Source: Sipunculus nudus (lineage: Eukaryota > Annelida > Sipuncula > Golfingiida > Sipunculidae). Taken from it: DNA of 64,000 nucleotides. The notes below the pieces were generated by a model that had not been told where the DNA came from, did not search any database, and saw only the letters and a list, made by a program, of their open reading frames with translations. The DNA lies in the NCBI GenBank assembly GCA_026874595.1, contig CM049306.1, forward strand, positions 108,769,142 to 108,833,141, given 5' to 3'. Made by a program: the position numbers and the translations under genes. Positions 36,311-46,515 of the stretch are shown here, one piece after another. The stretch's first letter is position 1. Each line of letters begins with the position of its first letter.

Positions 36311-37138
36311 AGTGGAAGACGTCAGGTGCTTGGGGGGGGGGGGGGATTATAAGCTCAGCTATACCTATAACTATTAATTAACTTGAGTGGTAGCAATGGT
36401 CCTTTTTCCGTCGACTGTCTGTGCATCTGTCTGTCCTTCCGTTAAAATGGCACGTTTTAAACGTTGGCCCTAAGAATCCGAAATTCTGCATACAGTTAGA
36501 TGTCCCCAAAATTTCCTAACAAACCGAAAACTATATCGTTCCGTCAAGAAATTAAGGTAAACATCAATTTTCCATTAAAAACCCATTGTTACACTTCAAA
36601 ACCACTGGAACTTTTCAATCATATTTAATATATATATTCCACTATATTTATATTGTGCATAACAGAAATTTGGTCTGTATTGTATAATTTCTTGACGTTA
36701 TTTCCCTAACAAAATGCACTTTGTAAAAAATTAGTAAAGATATTCACTCTTTTAACATGCGAATTGTTGAAGCTAAAGACTTTTTTCAGGGATATAACTT
36801 TATTTAATCAAGTTCAATTGTATACCAAAATTTAGATCTAAATTTTGCAAATTTTTTATTGTTTATTGTTTGAAATGTATTGTGAAGCTGTTTCATTCCA
36901 TTGTTCATACCTGTTCTAAATCAAGGAGTAAACCATTATCACATGTTGTGGTAATGTAACATTTTAAATTAAATTAATTTCCTTTAAATAATTAAAAAAA
37001 TGAAAATTAAACCTATCAGGAAGAATGATTTGATAATATATGAGCCATATTATGGATTTATGAAGGTTCAATTTTAAATGAAAAAATTTAAATTCTGAAT
37101 CGAGTTATATTTTCAGATATTTATTGTTTTAAAATTTA

Positions 37139-37140
37139 TA

Positions 37141-37203
<63 letters not shown>
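37139..37203. repeat. (TA)n microsatellite
   Basis: An almost pure TA run of about 62 bp with one TT interruption, inside copy 5. Confidence 0.9.
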
Positions 37204-37213
<10 letters not shown>

Positions 37214-37532
37214 TTTTATAAATATATTTGTGGTAAAAAAATCACAAATTTTTGCATAATGTGTTGTGATCCGAAAAGAATTGGGATAAATGTTAATGTC
37301 ATTTAGAATTCTGAATCAACTTATGTATTCAGATTTAGATATATTGCAAATGCATTTTTTAGCGAACCTGTGAGCTTATGCGATGGTGCGGCGTCTTGCA
37401 GCGTCTGTACGTTAACCCATACTATCACGAAAATGGCAGGAGCAAGCATCACCAAACTTTATGCAAAAATCAGTCATCTAAAAAACTCTACCAGATTTTG
37501 TTTATTTTGTTGGTTATCTGCATTTACTTAGA

Positions 37533-39422
37533 TTTTTAGCTCAGCTGACTTTCAGTCATGCTGAGCTATAGCGATCACTCTTTGTCCGTCGTCCGTCTGT
37601 CTGTCTGTCCGTCTGTCCGTCTGTCTGTCCGTTAACCAGGCACAAATCGTAACCGCTGGACCGAGAATCTTGTAACTTAACATTCTGAGAGGTCCATGAA
37701 AAATCTCCTTGGAAACCAGAAATTAGGTCTCTGTTACCCATATCCTTTGAGTATGGGGCCCCAAAGTACCCCCCAGAATAGTAAAAAATTTCATACAAAA
37801 ACTTCAATATCTCATTAACTACATCACTGATGGTCATGATTTTTGGCATACATATTGATCATGAGATGTTCCATCAGTTCCTGCAGACTGGTGGCGCCAC
37901 CTGTATTTTTCGATTTTTTACGAACTGTTTTCTCTATTTTTAAGACTTTTAAAAATGTTGACTCTGTTAACAGGGCACAAATCGTAAAGACTGGACCTAG
38001 AATCTTCATTCTTGACATTCTGAGAGGCCTATGAGAATGTCTCCATGGAAACCAGAAATAAGGTCTCTGTTACCCATATCCTTTGAGCTATGGGGCCCCA
38101 AAGTACCCCCCAGAATAGTAAATAATTTCATACAAAAACTTCAATATCTCATTAACTACATCACTGATGGTCCTGATTTTTTTGCATACATATTGATCAT
38201 GAGATGTTCCATCAGTTCCTGCAGACTGGTGGCGCCACCTGTATTTTTCGATTTTTTACGAACTGTTTTCTCTATTTTTAAGACTTTTAAAAATGTTGAC
38301 TCTGTTAACAGGGCACAAATCGTAAAGACTGGACCTAGAATCTTCATTCTTGACATTCTGAGAGGCCTATGAGAATGTCTCCATGGAAACCAGAAATTAG
38401 GTCTCTGTTACCCATATTCTTTGAGCTATGGGGCCTCAAAGTACCCCCCAGAATAGTGAAAAATTTCATACAAAAACTTCAATATCTCATTAACTACATC
38501 ACTGATGGTCATGATTTTTGGCATACATATTGATCATGAGATGTTCCGGCAGACTGGTGGCGCCACCTGTATTTTTCAATGTTTTACGAACAGTTTTCTC
38601 TATTTTTGAGACCTATAAAAATGTGAACATCTGTTAACAGGGCACAAATCGTAATGACTGGACCTAGAATCTTCATTCTTGACACACTGGGAGACCTATG
38701 AAAAGTCTCCATGGTAACCAGAAATTAGGTCTCTGTTACTCATATCCTTTGAGCTAGGGGGCCCCAAAGTACCCCCCAGAATAGTGAAAAATTTCATACA
38801 AAAACTTCAATATCTCATTAACTACATCACTAATGGTCATGATTTTTGTCATACATATTGATCATGAGATGTTCCATTAGTTTCTGCAGACTGGTGGCGC
38901 CACCTGTATTTTAATTTTTTACGAACTGTTTTCTCTATTTTTGAGACCTATAAAAATGTGAACATCTGTTAACAGGGCACAAATCGTAAAGACTGGACCT
39001 AGAATCTTCATTCTTGAAAAATGAGAGACCTATGAAAAGTCTCCATGGAAACTTGAAATTAGGTCTCTGTTACATATATCCTCCAAGCTATAGGACTCCA
39101 AAGTATCCCTCAGAATAATGGAAAATTTGATACAAAAGCTGAAGTATCTGAACAACTTTTCCAGAGACCACCATGCTTCTTTGCATGGATATTGACCATT
39201 AAGTGTTTTTATTAGTTTCTGCAGACTGGTGGAGCCACCTGTATTTTTTACAATTTTTTTTCTCTATTTTTTAGATATATTAATACAGACACAATCTCAG
39301 CCTGTTGGTTAATCTGTTTGATGCTTCAGTTGAATGTGTATATACTACCATTCAGATGATAAAATTTCCTTTTGCAAATCTCTTCCCAGTCAGCTGAGCG
39401 TCATGACCCATGGGTCACTTGT
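37533..39422 (+). mobile_element. Pearl/HINE-like repeat, copy 6, with five 339-bp core units
   Basis: The head at 37533 (TTTTTAGCTCAGCTGAC, hairpin, CCGTCTGT microsatellite) and the tail at 39388-39422 (GTCAGCTGAGCG, then GACCCATGGGTC) enclose about five units that are the reverse complement of the copy 2 units. GGTGGCGCCACC occurs at about 37890, 38228, 38560 and 38894, with a variant near 39228. The first two units are almost identical, suggesting recent homogenisation. Frames in the units are repeat shadows. Confidence 0.75.
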
Positions 39423-40270
39423 ATTGAGAAAAGGTTAAAAAAAAAACCTTTCAAAATCTTCTTCTCCGAAATCGTCCAGCCAATTTGTCCAATATTTCAC
39501 AGAAATAATCCCAGAAACAATCTCTCCCAAATTTGTTCAAATGGTTCCAGTTCGGTGATTTTTGGCCGAGTTACAGGAAGTTGAACTTAGTCATCCGTCC
39601 AAAAAAGCATACTAAAATTTAAATCTCAGAAACGACTGGAGTTATCATCACCAAATTTTATGCCGATGTTGGTCACATGAGTCATATCTGAAATTGAGGT
39701 ATTGGGTGCGCCACCTGCATCGGCCTTTTTGTACGGGGGTCATCAGTGCCACTTATCATACTATGGGCTTAAAGAAACTTCTTCTTTGGAACCATGTGGT
39801 CAAATTGTTTAATTTCGCACAGAAATGATCCTAGGGTAGTGCTTTTTGAAGTTTGTTCAAATGGTCTTTGTTCGGTGATATTTGACTGAGTTATGGGAAG
39901 CTGACTTTAGTCATATGCCATAACAGCCCATTTTAGTTCAGTGGCCACAAAGATTTTCTTCTCAAAACCACTTAGCCAAATTCTTAAATCTCACACATTA
40001 ATTATACTCAGATGTTGATAATTCAAATTTGTTCAAATCGTTTTGGTTCAGTGCTCTTTGGCTGAATTTCGGGAAGCTGAACTAAGCCAGGTTGCTTTAT
40101 CTTCCTATATGAGTTATAAACCTGCAAAACGTTTTTCGACTGACGCCACTGAAGCCACTTTTAATATTTTACCAGAATAATCCCTACAGTAATTCTTATT
40201 ATAGTTGTCTTTAATGGTTCCACATGAATGATTTTTGGCTGAATTATGGACATTGAATTGAATCATTTTA

Positions 40271-40272
<2 letters not shown>

Positions 40273-40338
<66 letters not shown>
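40273..40338. repeat. (TA)n microsatellite
   Basis: About 66 bp of pure AT/TA inside the 4.0-kb insertion. Confidence 0.95.
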
Positions 40339-40341
<3 letters not shown>

Positions 40342-42241
40342 AGCTGTATGAAACAGTTACACCAAGCCTGGCACCAGCTTATCAACATGTATTACATCAT
40401 GCCACTAGACATTTAGATTTCAGGTTATCTGTGGTTAATATTGACAAGAATGTTTTTAAAATCTTTAAATTATTTACATTAAAGATTTAAATTATTCATC
40501 ATACCAGGCAATTTTACAATTATGGATATTCAGCTATAAAAAGACGGCTGTACATGGATCAAAATAATTGGTATCCATGTTCAACTTAATTCATGAATTT
40601 GCCATCAGTGAGATGTATCTGTATCATAATTTTACATTCAGTATGCATCTGTAATAATTTTCATATATTCCTGATTTCTTTTTTATAAAACGTCAGCTGA
40701 AAAGCATTTTTTATTCGGGAAAACTTATTTCAAAGTTATTTCAAGTAGGGATCACTTTTGTGTACAGATGGCAGCACTTGGTTTATCATGAATTTTTCAG
40801 GAGTGGGTCAAGGTATTGGTCTGAAATTTGGCATGTTCATCCATTTTGGAAAGTTTTCTCGTAAACCAGACAGGTGGCACCACTTACCTTTTCGTTTTTG
40901 GTGAATCATTAATGTCCTCTTTTCAGGAGTGATTTGCAGTATTGGCCTTTGGTGGTGCAACCTACAATCATGCTTACGTGGCAGACATCCATTTCACTCT
41001 TTTTCCTTACCACTCAATCCATGCCTCACTTTACCTGTACTACTCGGATTTCAGCGGATACACGTAGTTGTTTTTGACTACTTGTATATGGTTGTTTCAT
41101 GCATCTGAGCACATAGCCGAAGAGTGGTTTGAAGCCTGAAATTGTTTATGTCGATACATTTTCAATGGCTTTCTCTTAAGTGGTGGTGCCGCTTACATTT
41201 AATTTTTGTGTTCTGTACACCTATGCCAGTATTTCAGCAGTGATGTTTGTGTAATTGGTGCATGCACTCAGGTTCAAAATGTTCAGTGCTTGCATTGTAC
41301 AGATACATGTCACACATGTACTTGATAAGTAAAGGTCCAGCATGAAAGCATTAAACCTGATGTATATCCCATTGCACAGGTTCGCATTAAGCCTGTAGGC
41401 CTTGTTTTAAAACTTTAAAAAATAATGTATTGGAAAGAATGAGGACCTTATGCAAATATTTGTTCATTATTTTCCAACTTCAGTAGAATATGAAATTAAG
41501 TGATTCTCTTTGTTTGTCCATCTCTCTGTCTGTTTTAAGATGTACAATAATTTTGAATAAATTCTACTTTATGTAAGCACTGTTAGGTTAAAGTTCATAT
41601 TCTGTGTGTATATGCAGAGGTGTTTTAAACTCCCCCCCCCCCCCCTTGCCATTTAGACCTTGCACCCGTTGACTGTCCCAGTAGTTTTATTGCAACTGAA
41701 TCAGGATTTATTAAATAAGAAAAAGAATTTGTGTAATAAAAAATTAGAATCTAATAGACATTTAACATTGTCTTGCCCCAGTAGAATGGGACATAAGTGA
41801 TCAGCTCTGTCTGTCCATCTCTGTTTATCATAAAATATATAATAATTATGAATTATTTTTTTCTTACATGCACTGTTGAATGCTTCCCTCTCTATTTTCT
41901 CTCTCTGTCCTTCCCCCTCCAGAATTATTAATAACTTCACAGTTTTAGTTGGTCAAATGTATCCTTTATATATTACTTAGGGACATGATGTCTGCATTAT
42001 TAGATGGCTTCAGGCCAAAATTTTTGTGTATTACACACTGTCAGGACAAAATATACTTATCAGATTTAATTAATGCTCATTTGAAAATGTTTTTTTTTAT
42101 TTTTACAGCATTTAATTTAGTTTATAAATTTCTATTGTATTACTATACTTCAGCTAATCTCCACTTTCTTCCTTATTCTATAATTGACAGATGTTCATAC
42201 ATTCTCATGGTTATTTTATGCACATATTACTGTCACATAGC

Positions 42242-44507
42242 CAGTGGCGTACCTAAGGGGGGGGGGGGGGGAGGCGGCAGGGGCGGTCCGCCCCGGGCGG
42301 CACACTTTGGGGGCGGCATTTCGGGGAATCATTATAATCAAAATGGCATGAGTTCCTCAAAAACTACAAATTTTCCTTTTTTCAAGAATGGTGAGAAAAA
42401 TCTAAAAGTTGTGTTATTTTTGGCTGCGTGTCCCATTTCATGTATTTCAGGAATTATAAACTGCATGGGCCGTGGAACCAACCCAATGATTTTTGCAAAA
42501 CGATCTCAATAGAGGCAAGCTACGCATGTGAAATCAGATCTGTTGTAATTCTTTATAAGATCAGCGGTCTTGCAATGTTAGAACGCCATGGAAAATCTTA
42601 CCAGTCCTACAAAGGCGTGTATTTCAGGGCGGTCTACGTTTACAGATATCCCTAGGCACTAACCAGGGAAAATCCCTGCCAGAAGACCAATGGCTCCTGG
42701 TGATGGGGTGTCTATTTTACAGATTGTGTGGAAAATATTATGAGGAATTCTGTTGTTTTTTCCTTGGAATATATAAAGAAATTTCCACTCTTGAACTCTA
42801 GAATCCCTAAAATTCCATGATATTTAAACATGTTACCTGAAGCAACCTGAAATTCCACCTTCCCTGATTCCCCATACTCTTACATCAGTCTCAATAAAAT
42901 AAAAAAAAGTTTACACTATCATGAATGTATTGAGTACAACCTAAATATCTGTGTCTTTTGATCTACCACTGGTTATAGAATTTAATGTTAATATGACATA
43001 CATAATTTTCTATGTTATGTGAATTCTTTCACCCAGAACTATGTACGAGTTATTTTATCTTTAAGATTGCATTTTATATATAAATATATATTAAATGTCT
43101 GGCGGGATGCATCTCCTTGGCTGCTATGCCAAACGTTCAGTATACCTATAAGTATCAGTGTTACATTTAAGAGTTCAAAATCTGAAATAAAGATATATTT
43201 AGCTGTACGGTTATTCACCGTTTAATGACCCACTGCCTACAGACAATTGTTGTTTGCTGTAAAAAAAAATCATTTCAAGTTAATATATAAAATATATTTC
43301 AATTACTTGAATTTATTCAAATACGTTATTGAATAACAAATAATCTTAAGTTTATAGATAAAACCGCATAAAGTGCAGAAACATCACCACTAATTCTAAA
43401 ATGAAATTGATGAACCTTGAAGCATGTTTTTAACTTTGAAGATATTGTAATTATACAAAAAAAACCACAGTTTATTCAAACATTTGGTTAAACATTAAAT
43501 ATACCCTTGTAAGACATCAGGCCTTCCACCCCTCTTATCTATATTTGGACTGACCCATTAATAGGCCACCCTATTGTAAAGTAGACTTGTCCAGAGTCGG
43601 GTGCAAAGATTTGCCACTGCTCTGCTGGTCCTTGAATGATCCAGACGTGGGCCCACGTCCCGTCGGCCCTTGGTTAAATCATTTTAACGTGTTACGGGGC
43701 TAAACGTTAATCCAACATTAGACGAAGTTCAGTTTGCCGCGACAGTTCTTCTAGCTCCCTGTTTGTCACTTTCAACTATTAGACTGGCAGACTATGTTCA
43801 GGACAGATCTTTCGGCCATTCTGGTATTTAAACCTTAAATTCTGTGTTGTTTTCTTTTAGCTGTAGGAAAGATCCTACACCGTGTCCACATATAACTCAT
43901 GAAATTACGCGTTTTAAGTAAGTATTAGTATAAGTAAAGTATTGAGTAAAGTATAAGTGCCTTGATTGCTTGCTGCAGTACCATGCATATCACCTCGTTA
44001 GGTAATGCTGCTGTCATATGCAATAACAAGAGGTGAAAATATGCGAAATAAGTGACAAGGTATTTATATGCGTTGAGAACTGAATAGCACTCATCAAATG
44101 AAGTATTTTCCATGCTGAGTTTAAGCTAATCATAAATCGTGTTTACATGAAAAATTAAATTACTTCATAACATGTGTATTCTGCAGTGTTTTTTTTGTTT
44201 TTTTTTTTTTTTATTCTAATTACAATTTATTCTTTTCCATGCACATCATAATGAAATATACTTGTTTGAAGTTAGGACGATCTTTTGATTTACATTAGCA
44301 GAGTTATGACTGCTCTTTAATGTGTGATGACGGAATTCCCTGCAAATGAATTCATCCATATATTGCGTTGTTGTCAACTAAAAGCCTATAACAAGGAAAT
44401 TTGACGTTACAGGTTCTATATTTTGTCTAGTTTTGTAATGTTTTGTTAGAGGGGCGGAAATATCTGAGACCGCCCCGGGCGGCAATGAGACTATAGGTAC
44501 GCTGCTG
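42242..44507. mobile_element. hAT element with perfect 8-bp target duplication
   Basis: The left end CAGTGGCGTACCTA and the right end TAGGTACGCTGCTG are inverted repeats with two mismatches. Inner GCCGCCCCGGGCGG-type blocks are also shared. CACATAGC is found immediately outside both ends (42234-42241 and 44508-44515). The length is 2266 bp. No transposase motif was found, so it is non-autonomous or decayed. The frame at 41949-42512 simply runs through the G-rich left end. GGGGCTAAACGTTAATC near 43696 also occurs near 7599. Confidence 0.88.
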
Positions 44508-44768
44508 CACATAGCTGAAATAATGATAATTCTGGAAATACAGCATTTGATCATGCGAGGCTCCTGCATCTCTGATATAGTCCTATAAGTGCACAGTATT
44601 CATTCGGCAAACATGTATTTAATATTTTATTATCACCAGACAACAGGACCATTTCCTCTTGGCTTTTCAAATGCTAATATGTATTAAAATACAACAGAAA
44701 TAAGCATATCTTGTATTTGCTAAAATTTCCAAAATTCAGCTGAGCGACGTGACCCAATGGTCCCTAAT

Positions 44769-45829
44769 CAGCAGACCATGACGACTTAGATGAGCCGGTA
44801 GCCTTTATTTATAATCACATTGAAAGCTATGTGTATATCGTTTCAATTTCAAATGAGACAGAAACCGCTTTTATGTTATTTCATTTATAATGGAAAAAAG
44901 ATTCACTAACAATTAAAATATATCTTTATAAAAACAAAAAAAAAACAAATTACCTACTGATCCTGTAGAGCGTAACATATTAATACCTGTGATACTTTCT
45001 TTTTTATGGCTCCATTTGGTCTAATTGCTCCGTGAGCTCATATACATTCATTGTGTGTTTATGGTCGGGTACTTAGGTGTGGCCGTGAACTTCATGGAGA
45101 AACGACATGTTTACTCGACCTAAATACATGTGTTTACGTGTAGTAAAACAACATACTGAGCACGATAAGAGGTGCTCCAAAAATTCTTTAGTTTCTGTAA
45201 TCCACATTAGACGGCGCTATCGTAGACTTTTTTTTGCTCCTTGGATGTCGTCACCGTGAGCGCATGACTGCATCTGTCAGCTGGTATATACTTAATCTCA
45301 CTACCGTACGTTAAAGGATGTGTCATAAAAACTGTAGTGGAGATTAAAATGTTACGACTTGGATCACTAAGTAAACACAATGGCTAACTGCGCAGTTTGT
45401 GATGCTCCGTGCGCGTTGTGTATCAATATTTAGTTTGGCCAGATCTGTGTGTACATGTTTAATGCTTCTAGTTGCTGAGTTATAGGTACCACCATCCTCT
45501 TCCCCAACGGCTCCATTTTTTGGCTTAATCTGCTACAAGACACGGTATCACCATGACGACATAATTAATATACATCGAAAACATTTTTTGTGTAATTATA
45601 TGCCATATTCAAACATGGGATGCATGCCGAGATTAAAAAATAAATAAAATTACAATAAAACGGAACTTCGTTCCCTGTAATATATGGAACAATTTAATAT
45701 GCATCACACTAATCATTTGTGTATTAGGTTTATTGAACATCTTATTTCATATATCATTTTAAACATCATATCATATCCGCCACAGTTTTTTGCTGTACGA
45801 ATCTTTCACTTAAGAACAATAAATGCATG
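44769..45829. other. Intergenic, no gene recognised
   Basis: AT-rich sequence with short homopolymers. No paired element ends or splice-bounded coding block was seen. Confidence 0.5.
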
Positions 45830-45923
45830 CCCATGGATCTGCGTAAAGGTTCATGTATCTGCGTAAAGGTCCATGGATCTGCGTAAAGGTTCATGGATCT
45901 GCGTAATGGTCCATGGATCTGCG
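45830..45923. repeat. 20-bp tandem repeat
   Basis: Units of the form CATGGATCTGCGTAAAGGTT repeat about 4.5 times. Alternate copies begin TTCATGG or TCCATGG, giving a 40-bp higher period. Confidence 0.85.
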
Positions 45924-46515
45924 AGTTTTGTAAGCTGTAAATTAGGAGAAATATTCAGTAAATTTATATATGTTCATAGTGTTCTGTGATGAAAAAAAGT
46001 GTCTTAATGAACAACCCATGCCAGTTGTAATATTGAATGATCTTGGTTGAGTATACTCAGCTAACTCGTAATTACTCAGTACAATACGGCTTTGTTTTAT
46101 TTGTAATATGTTCTCACCGATATTTTGCAATTTCCCTCTGCAGGTGTCAATAAAGCCACTAACATTAATATGGGTCCACTTCATATATAATCTATGAGCA
46201 GATTGACTCAAAAACGAATCCGTTACATTATATGGCCACATGAGTCAAGGTTCAAACAGAGATTAATTGAGAGGATGGAGTTGAACAATATATGTACTAT
46301 AGCTTTGTGCACACTGGGGTTATAATGTTAAACATACCAATACCGACCTGGCCCACAGAGTTTAAGATTCTGTCTTTCATCCCATGACCTTTGTATATTG
46401 TTTGACCTATGTGTATTATACCGAAACATTATATAAAATTAAGTAAGTTTTATTTTCACTACTTATACTTAAATCATCCATGGTATTTATATACCCTTAT
46501 AACGTGATACACGAC

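Larger units (their letters stand above)
37362..41385. mobile_element. 4.0-kb insertion with 11-bp inverted ends
   Basis: The left end GCGAACCTGTG is complementary to the right end CACAGGTTCGC. Sequence outside both ends belongs to copy 5 and is contiguous in copy 3. TTA precedes the left end and ATTA follows the right end, so a short TSD is possible but not certain. The interior contains another pearl-like copy (37533-39422) and paragraphs of related non-coding sequence (39430-40260, 40800-41220) with GGTGGCACCAC-type motifs. Confidence 0.5.
36350..44768 (+). mobile_element. Pearl/HINE-like repeat, copy 5, split by two insertions
   Basis: A degraded head lies at 36350-36360, with a diverged CTGT/CCGT tract after it. 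The body to about 37360 aligns with copy 3. Alignment resumes at about 41386 (GCAAATATTTGTTCATTATTTTCC-like block near 41452, compare 23009). A related block is repeated at about 41760-41870, a local duplication. The tail is at 44736-44768 (TTCAGCTGAGCG, then GACCCAATGGTCC). It is interrupted at 37362-41385 and 42242-44507. The reconstruction of one original element is inference from similarity by eye. Confidence 0.45.

Noticed and set aside
37843-38372. Two nearly identical frames (about 60 codons shared) as duplicated small genes
   Set aside because: They are consecutive core-repeat units of copy 6 read in the same frame, with no start context, domain or conservation beyond DNA identity.
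41949-42512. 187-residue protein with a poly-Gly stretch
   Set aside because: It starts on a non-ATG codon, runs across the left end of the hAT element, and the Gly stretch is a G-run in the TIR.
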